Source: Fusibacter ferrireducens (GTDB taxonomy: Bacteria; Bacillota; Clostridia; Peptostreptococcales; Acidaminobacteraceae). From it: a stretch of 64,000 nt of DNA. The notes beneath the pieces were generated by a model. That model was not told the origin of the DNA. It ran no database searches and was given only the letters and a program-made list of their open reading frames with translations. Location: NCBI RefSeq assembly GCF_015352425.1, contig NZ_JADKNH010000011.1, forward strand, positions 124,001-188,000. Reading direction: 5' to 3'. Both the position numbers and the translations under genes were made by a program. How positions within the stretch are numbered: the stretch's first letter is position 1; every line of letters starts with the position of its first letter. Shown here in pieces: positions 16,660 through 24,883 of the stretch.

Positions 16660-18273
16660 ATGGTGAAAAAAGTTTTAATAACAACACTTATAGTTATAAT
16701 GTTAATTTCTCAATTGTCTTTAGCGGATAATGGTGATATTCCAAAGGATCATTGGGTGAATAATCTAGTGGAAACACTAAAAAATGATGAGATATTGGAT
16801 GAAAATGAAGATATCGTTCTTGGGAAAAAAATCACATATGAAACATTTGTTGCGTGGATTTTTAAAGTAGAAGAACATACTAAAATAAAGACGCAGAATA
16901 AACTGGAGTACAGTAAAAGCGATGGAGAACTTTTAACTCGAATGGATGCTGTAAGAATCAGTATCAAATATTTAGGGTATGACTGGTTGGCGCAACAACT
17001 TAAGAATTCCAACCTGATTTTTACAGATGTGACTTCCAATAAAGGTTATGTTCAGCTGGCAGCTGATTTTGGGCTGATTTCATCCGCCAATACCATCTTT
17101 AGACCCAATGATGTTTTAACTTCTGAAGAAGCTATTGCGTTTATTTATCATCTCAATAGAATTAAGAAAGCAAAGATTGATTTACTGCATTCATATTATG
17201 CAATCAGCTCCTATGGTCAGTTGGACAAAGTGAGCAGTTTAAATGCTTTAAGTTATGGTTGGAGTCGAATAGAGCTCTCTAGAGTAAACAACGAGATCAT
17301 CTTTAATACCAGTGCTCAAAATGATAACGAGTACAGAGTGCCTAGCGGATATACGCAAGCGATTGCTGAGGCTGACGACAACCAAGTAGACAAATATTTG
17401 ATGGTGACGGTTAAAGATGAATTGGCGTATGACAAGAATTCAAATAAGGACATTCCATTAACGGAATTGATTATAAATAATATGAATTCGAGTTCAAATG
17501 TCATTGCACTTATTACAAACAATCTTGTGAATAACAGTCAAAGAATTAATTATAAAGGCGTTTTAATAGATTTTGAAGGGTTAAAAGGGCGTGACAATGC
17601 CGTTAAGTTCAATTTATTTTTATCCAATTTAAGAGTGGCTCTGAATGATATCGATAAATCACTTATGGTTGCAGTTCAACCCGTTAGAAAAGCAGGCCTA
17701 TCCTATTATGATGGCTATGACTATAGATCCATTGGGCGATTGGCAGATTATGTGATCTTAATGGCACATGATTTTTATCCTAAAAAATTGACAAGTGCTG
17801 AAATGCAATCTGGATATACGATCACACCTCTAGTTGCAATCAATGATTTATACTATGCATTAAAGGGAATCACAGATAAGGATACGGGCATAGTGGATAA
17901 AGATAAGATCATTTTACAGTTTTCTATAGATTCGGTTCAGTGGAAACTTTCTAATGGACAAATCATCAATAACATACCTTATCATCCGACTTATGATGCC
18001 ATTTCTTCAAGATTAAGTACTGGCGTTGAAAGCACTTATTTGGATTCCATGAAAAGCACTTATATCATTTTTGAAGATTTGGTAGACAAGACGCGCAATA
18101 TTGTCTGGTACGAAGACGAACGCAGTATTCAAGCCAAAATAGATATGATGAAGTACTTTGGGTTACACAATGTTTCAATTTGGAGATTGGGCATTATACC
18201 AGAGATTAAAGATTCTGCTAACAGTTCTCCGAAGTATTTAAATCTTTGGAACCAATTTATTTTGAATAGATGA
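16660..18273 (+). CDS. SLH-domain, GH18-family cell-wall glycoside hydrolase
   Basis: This 537-residue exported protein has a signal peptide (KKVLITTLIVIMLISQLSLA). An S-layer-homology-like region follows (about 25-165; IPKDHWVNNLVETL and FTDVTSNKGYVQLAADFGLI). A C-terminal GH18 (YaaH/SleL-type) domain (about 185-535) contains the catalytic GVLIDFEGL with E306. Such enzymes cleave N-acetylglucosamine linkages in peptidoglycan or cortex. The start at 16660 has GGAGG 9 bases upstream; the in-frame ATG at 16606 lacks one. A TATAAT at 16630 may give it its own promoter. Substrate is not provable from sequence. Confidence 0.82.
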   Translation: MVKKVLITTLIVIMLISQLSLADNGDIPKDHWVNNLVETLKNDEILDENEDIVLGKKITYETFVAWIFKVEEHTKIKTQNKLEYSKSDGELLTRMDAVRISIKYLGYDWLAQQLKNSNLIFTDVTSNKGYVQLAADFGLISSANTIFRPNDVLTSEEAIAFIYHLNRIKKAKIDLLHSYYAISSYGQLDKVSSLNALSYGWSRIELSRVNNEIIFNTSAQNDNEYRVPSGYTQAIAEADDNQVDKYLMVTVKDELAYDKNSNKDIPLTELIINNMNSSSNVIALITNNLVNNSQRINYKGVLIDFEGLKGRDNAVKFNLFLSNLRVALNDIDKSLMVAVQPVRKAGLSYYDGYDYRSIGRLADYVILMAHDFYPKKLTSAEMQSGYTITPLVAINDLYYALKGITDKDTGIVDKDKIILQFSIDSVQWKLSNGQIINNIPYHPTYDAISSRLSTGVESTYLDSMKSTYIIFEDLVDKTRNIVWYEDERSIQAKIDMMKYFGLHNVSIWRLGIIPEIKDSANSSPKYLNLWNQFILNR

Positions 18274-18286
18274 GTATTGGACGAAG

Positions 18287-18317
18287 AATACGATTGTTGA
18301 CGCAATCGTATTTTTTT
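18287..18317 (+). terminator. Terminator after the GH18 gene
   Basis: AATACGATTG / CAATCGTATT forms a 10-bp stem with a 6-base loop, then seven T. Confidence 0.88.
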
Positions 18318-18339
18318 AAAATAAAGGGAGGTTAGCTTT

Positions 18340-19428
18340 ATGATTCAACTTCATGCACTGAAGAGTTATGAAGCTGCAAAAGAAACTTTTAGGTGCGTCG
18401 TGGGTGTTGCCAGGGAACATTATAGAATCTGTGTGCATCACTCTACTTCTTTTGAAGAAGATGTGCTGTTGACCACAGAATCGGCCTATATTTGCGATTC
18501 TGATCATCCAGAGAAACTTTTAATCTTAACCTCAGGCATGCATGGCGTTGAAGGATTTGTGGGCTCAGAAATGATTAATCGCGTCATCACAAAGCACTAC
18601 AAAGAAATGAATGCTTCCAAGACAGCACTTCTTGTAATTAATTTTATCAACCCTTGGGGCATGAAGTATTTCAGAAGGGTCAATCGACACAATATAGACC
18701 TAAATCGCAATTTCATTCACGGTGCTACGCCTTACAATGCGCATTTTTATAAACTCAAATCGCTCCTTAATGCGGATTGGCAGGGAAAATTCCGGTTAAT
18801 AAGCCTTATAAGATATTATTTTACTTTGTTTAAGTGTATAATGGATCATGGTGTTTTAAATACGAAACAGGCTATTTTTAGTGGTCAATATGAGTTCCCG
18901 GAACAAATCTACTTTGGTGGATTAAAGTCAACCTCAGAACATGAAAACGTGATCGATTTAATTCATCGCTTTACTGAAGATTCCGTTAAGCAAGTGATCC
19001 ATTTTGATCTGCATACGGGTTACGGTCCAAGAAACGAATTATCACTTATCAATTCTTCATATGATGCATTGAATCCGTTTTTATGGAAGAGAAATTTAAA
19101 ATTAGACCATGTGGAAATTAGTGATGTTCATGGTGATTTAATCGATTACCTGTACCTTATGGGCAAGCAAAATCATAGAGATTGTTTCCACACCTGCGCA
19201 GAGTTTGGGACCTTAGGACATTCTCTATATCACAAGTTCGAAAGTCTTAGAGTGACTATTTTGGAAAATGCCATTTGGCAGGGAAAGATAGAGTCACAAA
19301 AAATAAAAGAAAAGATCTTAAAAAAATTCGTCAATATCTACTGCCCAAATGAGGCATCTTGGTGGTTAAAGGCCGAATCTGATTTTGATCAGTTGATGCA
19401 AAACACGATATCATATTTTAATTTATAA
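18340..19428 (+). CDS. DUF2817 / M14-like metallopeptidase
   Basis: This 362-residue cytoplasmic protein belongs to the DUF2817 group of M14-related carboxypeptidases. The zinc site is visible as SGMHGVEGFVG (HxxE, near residue 70) with a distal histidine in FDLHTGYGP. Other typical segments are NRNFIHG and FISGQYEFPEQIYFGG-like text (here FSGQYEFPEQIYFGG). No signal peptide is visible. The substrate is unknown; relatives are annotated as putative peptide or amide hydrolases. The start has GGGAGG upstream. Confidence 0.8.
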   Translation: MIQLHALKSYEAAKETFRCVVGVAREHYRICVHHSTSFEEDVLLTTESAYICDSDHPEKLLILTSGMHGVEGFVGSEMINRVITKHYKEMNASKTALLVINFINPWGMKYFRRVNRHNIDLNRNFIHGATPYNAHFYKLKSLLNADWQGKFRLISLIRYYFTLFKCIMDHGVLNTKQAIFSGQYEFPEQIYFGGLKSTSEHENVIDLIHRFTEDSVKQVIHFDLHTGYGPRNELSLINSSYDALNPFLWKRNLKLDHVEISDVHGDLIDYLYLMGKQNHRDCFHTCAEFGTLGHSLYHKFESLRVTILENAIWQGKIESQKIKEKILKKFVNIYCPNEASWWLKAESDFDQLMQNTISYFNL

Positions 19429-19465
19429 AAGCGTGAATTAAAGAAAAGAAAGGGAAGGCTCATAA

Positions 19466-19897
19466 ATGAATTTTAGAAGAGTTGAAGACTATAAACAATT
19501 ATTTGAAGATCAAGAGGTTAAAGCTTTACTTAAGACTTGTATTTTCAATGCAACGGATGGCAAAGCACAAAATGTCGCACAGTCGATTTATGCAAAAACA
19601 CAGGGACGTTTCTACGTATTAGGATGTGATGACACTCTGTATGGCATCATAGGTGGCTCTGTAATTGATAATGATCTCTTAATCATCAAACACATTGCAG
19701 TAAGAGCAGATCAAAGAGGCAAGGGATATGGCAAAATGATGCTTAAAGAATTGACACATTTAGGGGATTTTATGACTTTAAAAGTTGAATGTGATCATCA
19801 TCTAGTCGATTTTTTTAAAGCATGTAATTTCAAATGCCATTTTGTAAAAAGCGATGATTTCACTTCAGATCAATACGAGTGCCTGCTAAAGTGTTAA
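19466..19897 (+). CDS. GNAT-family N-acetyltransferase
   Basis: This 143-residue protein has the GNAT acetyl-CoA-binding motif A around IKHIAVRADQRGKGYGKMML (R/QxxGxG/A as QRGKGYG). The acceptor substrate is not predictable. It begins 37 bases after the DUF2817 gene and may be cotranscribed. Confidence 0.82.
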   Translation: MNFRRVEDYKQLFEDQEVKALLKTCIFNATDGKAQNVAQSIYAKTQGRFYVLGCDDTLYGIIGGSVIDNDLLIIKHIAVRADQRGKGYGKMMLKELTHLGDFMTLKVECDHHLVDFFKACNFKCHFVKSDDFTSDQYECLLKC

Positions 19898-19933
19898 AAG
19901 GAAGGATTTTTTAAGACAGCATAAGTTTCACAT

Positions 19934-19968
19934 CGGGTAAACCACTAAAATCTTAATCGGTTTACCCG
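19934..19968. terminator. Probable bidirectional terminator between GNAT gene and plsY
   Basis: CGGGTAAACC / GGTTTACCCG makes a 10-bp stem with a 15-base loop between convergent genes. No immediate T run follows on either side, so efficiency is uncertain. Confidence 0.45.
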
Positions 19969-19980
19969 AGCGGGAGCGTT

Positions 19981-20571
19981 TTATTTTTTGGAACCAATGG
20001 TTAGTTTTTTCTCCTCTCCGCGAATTAATCGCATTAAATTGCTACGATGGCGGTAGATGACAAAGGCACCCAGACCCGCCGAAAAAATAATAATTTCTGT
20101 TGGAACCGAAAAAAGCATGCAAAGTACTGGCAATAAGACCGCGCTCGTGATGGAAGCCAATGACATATATCTTGTGGCAAATATGATTATAAATTGGAGC
20201 ACCAATAAGATTAAAAAAATATGAGGTGTCAGTATGACTAAAACCCCAGCGGAAGTGGCGATGCCCTTGCCGCCTTTAAACTTTAGCCATAATGGGTAAC
20301 AATGCCCCAACACAGCAAAAGTACCGCCTATAAGCCCCCCTGTATGCCCTAAGAGCAGGTAGCCAATCAGTGTTGGCAATAAACCCTTGAAAAAGTCTCC
20401 CACAAAGGCTAAAACGCCAACTTTTAATCCAAGTGTTCTGACGACATTTGTGGTTCCCGTATTACCACTGCCAACTTGTCTAATATCAATCTTGCTGACA
20501 AACTTGGGAATTAAATATGAAAAGGGGATACTCCCGACAAAATAACTTATAATAGCAATAATAAATTGCAT
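19981..20571 (-). CDS. plsY: Acyl-phosphate:glycerol-3-phosphate acyltransferase PlsY
   Basis: PlsY performs the first acylation in phospholipid synthesis using acyl-phosphate. The 196-residue multi-pass membrane protein has the conserved loops GSIPFSYLI, GSGNTGTTNVVRTLG and KFKGGKGIATSAG (the glycine-rich catalytic motifs). It is transcribed alone on the minus strand. A ribosome-binding site GGAGG lies just upstream of the ATG at 20571. Confidence 0.95.
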   Translation of the reverse strand: MQFIIAIISYFVGSIPFSYLIPKFVSKIDIRQVGSGNTGTTNVVRTLGLKVGVLAFVGDFFKGLLPTLIGYLLLGHTGGLIGGTFAVLGHCYPLWLKFKGGKGIATSAGVLVILTPHIFLILLVLQFIIIFATRYMSLASITSAVLLPVLCMLFSVPTEIIIFSAGLGAFVIYRHRSNLMRLIRGEEKKLTIGSKK

Positions 20572-20613
20572 GAATGGCCTCCAGAAAATATAAATTTGAA
20601 TACAATCATTCTC

Positions 20614-20641
20614 ATTTTAACATAGAACCATTTCAGTTCAA
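20614..20641 (-). promoter_or_regulatory. Probable plsY promoter
   Basis: On the minus strand TTGAAC and TAAAAT are 16 bases apart, about 45 bases before the plsY start. The rest of the 20572-20857 gap holds only the duplicated -10 region described separately. Confidence 0.4.
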
Positions 20642-20773
20642 ATAGGAATTTATAGTCAGAGTGTCAAAAGTTAATTTCGCATAAAATGTTTGTCTCATGC
20701 TGTATCATGCTCTTTTCGTAAAAGAAAACATGGGGCAGGTGCATTTAAGTTTTTACTTTTGATAGGCTAAGCG

Positions 20774-20811
20774 GTTATAAGTGCTATAATACGATTATAA
20801 GTGCTATAATA
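20774..20811 (+). promoter_or_regulatory. Tandemly duplicated -10 region
   Basis: TTATAAGTGCTATAATACGA (20 bp) is followed by a second copy that runs to TTATAAGTGCTATAATA. Each holds a perfect TATAAT (20785 and 20805). TTGATA at 20759 is 20 bases before the first hexamer, so neither copy has an ideal -35. It precedes the alpha/beta hydrolase gene. Confidence 0.5.
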
Positions 20812-20857
20812 ATAATGTAAGTCAAAATATATATTTTAAGCAGGGGAGGCAAATGTT

Positions 20858-21769
20858 TTGAGATACGAATTTGAGTTTGACTCATTTGAAGATGCAATCG
20901 TTAAAGGTTATAAGTGGATTGAAGATAAAACACCCCTTCAAATTGTTGTTTTATCACATGGTATGGCTGAAACCATAGAGCGATATGATGCTTTTGCCAA
21001 TTTTTTATTAGAGAATGATGTCTTTGTTTATGGTCATTCACATAGAGGACATGGAAAGACTGCGGGTTCTCTAGAACGGCTTGGACATCTTGGTGACAAT
21101 GGTTGGTTTAAAATGAAAGAAGACTTAAGGCGTGTGGTTGAAATGGCGAAAACAGAGTACTCTGATGTACCAATTATTCTATTAGGACATAGCATGGGGT
21201 CTTTTTTAGCCAGAGATTTTATATTGGATTACAGTTATCTGCTCGATGGCGTTATTCTATCAGGAACAGGGTATATGAACCACTTTAAGTTAAAGATTGC
21301 CCAGTTTTTAGCAGAACGTGAAGGCCTAAAAATTGGCACTCATCAAAAGTCCACATTTATGAATCGCATGTCTTTCGGTACATATAACAAAAAAATAAAA
21401 GATCATAAAACGGATTTCGATTGGCTTTCACGTGATGAAAAACAAGTGCAGAAGTATATTAATGATCCATATTGTGGTGAAATTCATCCTGCAAGCTTTT
21501 TTATAGAGTTTTTAAATAATATGCAAAGAATACTCTATACAGATGTTTTTAAAAATCAAAAGAACAATCTTCCAATGCTAATTTTTTCAGGTGTATGTGA
21601 TCCTGTGGGTGAGTATGGCAAAGGTGTCAAAAAGACGTATGCTTATTATAAAAAAAATGGATTTTTGACCACTTTGAAATTGTATCCAGATGGACGGCAT
21701 GAAATGTTGAATGAAATCAACAGAGAAGCTGTCTATAAGGACATTTTAGAGTGGTTGCAATCTCTGTAA
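20858..21769 (+). CDS. Alpha/beta hydrolase, monoacylglycerol-lipase-like
   Basis: This 303-residue protein of the serine aminopeptidase/lysophospholipase (Hydrolase_4) group has VVLSHGMAETIERYDAF (oxyanion region), the nucleophile elbow GHSMG, an acid in SGVCDPVG, and the catalytic histidine in DGRHEML. The start is TTG at 20858, with GGGGAGG 8 bases upstream. An ATG at 20853 would terminate after two codons (ATGTTTTGA). Probably hydrolyses small esters or lysolipids; substrate unknown. Confidence 0.85.
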   Translation: MRYEFEFDSFEDAIVKGYKWIEDKTPLQIVVLSHGMAETIERYDAFANFLLENDVFVYGHSHRGHGKTAGSLERLGHLGDNGWFKMKEDLRRVVEMAKTEYSDVPIILLGHSMGSFLARDFILDYSYLLDGVILSGTGYMNHFKLKIAQFLAEREGLKIGTHQKSTFMNRMSFGTYNKKIKDHKTDFDWLSRDEKQVQKYINDPYCGEIHPASFFIEFLNNMQRILYTDVFKNQKNNLPMLIFSGVCDPVGEYGKGVKKTYAYYKKNGFLTTLKLYPDGRHEMLNEINREAVYKDILEWLQSL

Positions 21770-21876
21770 AAGAATTCTGTAAAAAAATTTGTAAAAAAGT
21801 AATGGATTCTCTTAAAGGCATCGTGTGTCATACGATGTTAAAATGGATATGAAGTGTCAGAAGAAATCGGATATGA

Positions 21877-21911
21877 AAAGAGTGGTACGAGAATTCGTAT
21901 CACTCTTTTTT
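21877..21911 (+). terminator. Terminator after the alpha/beta hydrolase gene
   Basis: AAAGAGTGGTACGA pairs with TCGTATCACTCTTT (one G-U) around a 4-base loop, followed by a T run. Confidence 0.85.
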
Positions 21912-21916
21912 AAAAC

Positions 21917-22030
21917 AATAAGATTTGAGTCAAAATTTTTTCTCGGATCGGGAAAATCGTCAGAGAAAATCGTTTTGAGGCGTCGAGAGAGGGCCCAAAG
22001 TGGGATGGTTCAAGGGTGTTTAACAGTTTA
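21917..22030 (-). repeat. Degenerate inverted copy of the 102-bp repeat family
   Basis: The core at 21958-21990 matches, at about 30 of 34 positions, the reverse complement of the tandem repeats at 40419-40622 (shared CGTCAG.GAAAATCGTTTTGAG and TCGAGAGA). AAGATTTGAG at the left end also matches. The middle is rearranged. No gene is evident in this gap. Confidence 0.7.
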
Positions 22031-22054
22031 AACCTCTACTTGAACCGGATCTGT

Positions 22055-23281
22055 TTAAGACATATGATTTTGAATATCTGCTTCAATGCTTTCAAAAAAG
22101 GCGTTTATATCTTGATCCGGTGTGGTTCCGCCTTGTGCCATATAGGCATTGCCGCCACCTTTTAATCCAATCATTTGGCCATAAGTTTTAAAAAATGCAT
22201 TCATTTCTATATTGGATAGGTTTGCAGGATCATCTTTGGATTTAGATAAGACAATATGACATTTATCGCCTTCAATAGACATTGCCAGAACAATAAAATT
22301 AGGATTTTGACAAAGCATTTGAACTTTTGTTCTAAGTGCATTCATGCTGAGCTGTTCTTCTTCAAGTCGAATTACTTTTATGCCTTCCACATCTTCAAAC
22401 ACAGCAACAAGGTCGGCAATTTCCAAAGCCATAAGCTGTGTTTTGAGCTCGTCAATTTCCTTTTTGTCTTTTTTAGCATTCTCTATCAACTGTTTTACAA
22501 AGTCAACGATTTCATTATCTTTCACAGATAAGAGCGTGGATAGATCATTGATCATGTTGTTGCGTGCATTAAAAACAGCCAAAGCAAACTGACCGCAAAC
22601 AAATTCAATTCGAATGCCTTGCTTGTAATTCTCTACTTTTTTTACTTTGATGATACCGATCTCACCAGTTCTTTTCACATGCAGGCCGCCACATGGGGAA
22701 AAATCAAATCCTTCTACCTCGATAACACGGATATTTTCAGTGACTTTAGGCTGCTTGCGAAGCGGCATCTTTGAAAGTGCTTCTGCATCAGGATAGTGTG
22801 CAATAATTCTTATATTTTGATTTAAAACTTGATTTGCCAAAGTTTCCATAGCAGAAACATCTTGACTGCTGAGTTTTTGATCAAGGTCTATGGTAATGTA
22901 ATCTTTTCCAATATGAAAACCAACCGTATTGGCACCAAAAAGTTTTTCGGCAGATGCAGATAGAATATGTTGTCCTGCATGTTGTTGCATTAATGCGAAA
23001 CGATTTTCCCAGTCGATTTTACAGTGGACCTCTCCTGAAAGATTTTTAGCTTTTTCCTCATCATCAAAGGCAACGATATGGTAAATAACTTCATTTTCAA
23101 TTTGTACATCGACGATATTTATGCCCTGAATTTCACCTATATCAGAAGGTTGCCCGCCACCTTCTGGGTAAAAGTAGGTTTCACTCAAAATAAGAGCGGT
23201 TTGATTTTGGGCATATGGCACAACCTCAACAAGGGTTGATTTAAATTCACGACAGTATGCATCTTCTAAATATTTTTTCAT
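22055..23281 (-). CDS. Alanyl-tRNA editing protein, AlaX-L type
   Basis: Free-standing AlaX proteins hydrolyse mischarged Ser- or Gly-tRNA-Ala. The 408-residue protein has an alaRS-like N-terminal part (FYPEGGGQPSDIG), the zinc editing site (QQHAGQHIL and CGGLHVKRTGEIG), and a C-terminal DHHA1-like domain with GGGNAYMAQGG. No aminoacylation domain is present. The ATG at 23281 is preferred over the upstream TTG because GGAGGCAA is correctly spaced from it. Confidence 0.9.
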   Translation of the reverse strand: MKKYLEDAYCREFKSTLVEVVPYAQNQTALILSETYFYPEGGGQPSDIGEIQGINIVDVQIENEVIYHIVAFDDEEKAKNLSGEVHCKIDWENRFALMQQHAGQHILSASAEKLFGANTVGFHIGKDYITIDLDQKLSSQDVSAMETLANQVLNQNIRIIAHYPDAEALSKMPLRKQPKVTENIRVIEVEGFDFSPCGGLHVKRTGEIGIIKVKKVENYKQGIRIEFVCGQFALAVFNARNNMINDLSTLLSVKDNEIVDFVKQLIENAKKDKKEIDELKTQLMALEIADLVAVFEDVEGIKVIRLEEEQLSMNALRTKVQMLCQNPNFIVLAMSIEGDKCHIVLSKSKDDPANLSNIEMNAFFKTYGQMIGLKGGGNAYMAQGGTTPDQDINAFFESIEADIQNHMS

Positions 23282-23388
23282 CAAAATTGCCTCCTAATAA
23301 AATTCATGCTTTATTTGTAAAAGATATGGTTTATGAAGTCCTTTATAGTATATAATATAATCTGATATGAAGAAAGAGGAGGTCTAAA

Positions 23389-24270
23389 ATGGACTATCAA
23401 TTAATAGAAGCGCAATATGAATTGCTCTTTGAATTTGCTGTGTCGCCGCAATTTAAAAAAGCCTATGAATACGCGGAGGATATTTTTACAAGTGAATGCC
23501 CTGGTGATGACCTTCTTGGATTTGCAGAATGGTTTATGTTTAACTATGAAATTATGGATCAATCCAAGACGATTTCAGAGATTTTTGCTATGGAAGAGCC
23601 CATAGACATCAGGACTCAGATGAGCCAATCTCATAGGAGTATTTTTAAAATTTACAAAGAAAATGAAAAAGTTTATCTAAAGGATATTTTCACCAATGAA
23701 GCGCTTTTACTGGGACATGAACTCTTTATTGAAAGTGGCCTGCTCAATGCTAGAATTATGATTTCTGATCATGAAGCTTATATTATAGGGGACGTGTTTG
23801 AAATTGATATCGCCTTTGAAGATGCTGTTAGAAAAGCTATTTTTGAGGCGTATAACAAGTTTTGTATAGATAATGATCTCATAAAAATAGAGGAATTTGT
23901 CAATAAAGAAAATAGAATGCTCTATAATATTGCATCCGTTATACACGACACCATTGAGGAGAACACTATTGATGATGATTATACCGTGCAGGAAGCAGTA
24001 TTTGCCTATAAGTGTTCATACGATGATCTTGTGACGTTTTTATTAAAATTGCCTTACTCGCTGCAAGCAGATGAAGATGACGAATTTTTATACAGTCTCA
24101 TACGGGATGAAGACATTGTGGGCGAGATCGAAATTTCAAAACAAACCTTTTCCGTGCTCTGTTTAACTGAGCAAATGCTCCATACAATCATGGAAAATAT
24201 AGCACTTTTAAATGATGAAAATATTGTTTTTTTGAAGTCACATATGTTAACTTTAGATGAATTGCTCTAG
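23389..24270 (+). CDS. Acidic protein of unknown function
   Basis: This 293-residue, strongly acidic soluble protein has no signal peptide or membrane segment. The central part carries a pattern (FAEWFMFNYEI; SHRSIFKIY; YLKDIFTNEALLLGHELF; LLNARIM) like that of uncharacterised proteins in which a small beta-rich domain follows a WF-x-DY-type motif. I do not assign a family. AGAGGAGGTC precedes the ATG, and overlapping TATAAT hexamers lie at 23351-23361. A SEC-C or UPF0149-like origin was considered but no Cys motif is present. Confidence 0.75.
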   Translation: MDYQLIEAQYELLFEFAVSPQFKKAYEYAEDIFTSECPGDDLLGFAEWFMFNYEIMDQSKTISEIFAMEEPIDIRTQMSQSHRSIFKIYKENEKVYLKDIFTNEALLLGHELFIESGLLNARIMISDHEAYIIGDVFEIDIAFEDAVRKAIFEAYNKFCIDNDLIKIEEFVNKENRMLYNIASVIHDTIEENTIDDDYTVQEAVFAYKCSYDDLVTFLLKLPYSLQADEDDEFLYSLIRDEDIVGEIEISKQTFSVLCLTEQMLHTIMENIALLNDENIVFLKSHMLTLDELL

Positions 24271-24276
24271 TTTTAT

Positions 24277-24306
24277 TTGACAAAGACCATCAATAAATAG
24301 TAAAAT
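24277..24306 (+). promoter_or_regulatory. Promoter for the 24.4-kb gene
   Basis: TTGACA and TAAAAT are 18 bases apart, right after the preceding stop and about 80 bases before the next start. Confidence 0.55.
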
Positions 24307-24384
24307 TTAGATAATACCTAATTGTAGGTGATATAATCTATTAAATATTCTTTGTGAATAATTGAAAGGAGTAGTTGAAAAACT

Positions 24385-24792
24385 ATGTTAAATGCTTTAT
24401 CAGATCTTCCCGCCGAGGAATATCCCGCCAGTAAAAAGTTAGAGATGAATGATGTTTTAAAGGATATTAAGGAGCTGCTGGAAAGGCACGATAATCCTGC
24501 TCTTGAACTTCAAAAGTATTTGTCAGAGGTCGAAACAAAAATAGATTTTGAAAATAAGAGAGAGCTTGATAGTGTTGACAAAGAAAATGTTAAAAGCGTA
24601 ATTGAAAAACATCCTTATTTTAAGAATCCATCATCGTATCACATTCGACTGATTACGATTATGAAATTTCTAAAGAAAAAAGGAGTTGACATTACTATAA
24701 GAGATTTTGATATGCTCGTAGATGAGATTATAATGTCGATCGAGGGTGTTGAAAAGATTGGTTATGGTAAATATAGAAGAAGAAAATATTAA
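24385..24792 (+). CDS. Small hypothetical protein
   Basis: This 135-residue, predicted helical protein has an acidic N-terminal half and a basic end (YGKYRRRKY). No family was recognised. It starts with AAAGGAG upstream, has its own promoter, and ends before a strong terminator, so it is a single-gene unit. Nucleic-acid contact through the basic tail is possible but unproven. Confidence 0.75.
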   Translation: MLNALSDLPAEEYPASKKLEMNDVLKDIKELLERHDNPALELQKYLSEVETKIDFENKRELDSVDKENVKSVIEKHPYFKNPSSYHIRLITIMKFLKKKGVDITIRDFDMLVDEIIMSIEGVEKIGYGKYRRRKY

Positions 24793-24833
24793 AACTGTAA
24801 ATAAAAAATATTAGAAGTGAAAGCGTAGAGATT

Positions 24834-24868
24834 AAAGGTCATTGATATATTATTATCAATGACCTTTT
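24834..24868 (+). terminator. Strong terminator before the methyltransferase gene
   Basis: AAAGGTCATTGATA / TATCAATGACCTTT with a 6-base loop and a short T run (TTTT). Confidence 0.8.
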
Positions 24869-24883
24869 CACAATGAGGAAGAT

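Noticed and set aside
21825-22031. 68-residue plus-strand frame
   Set aside because: It runs through the terminator and the degenerate repeat copy; its resemblance to the 40.4-kb frame is due to the shared repeat.
22256-22592. Plus-strand frames within the AlaX gene
   Set aside because: Shadows of the minus-strand coding sequence with no ribosome-binding site.
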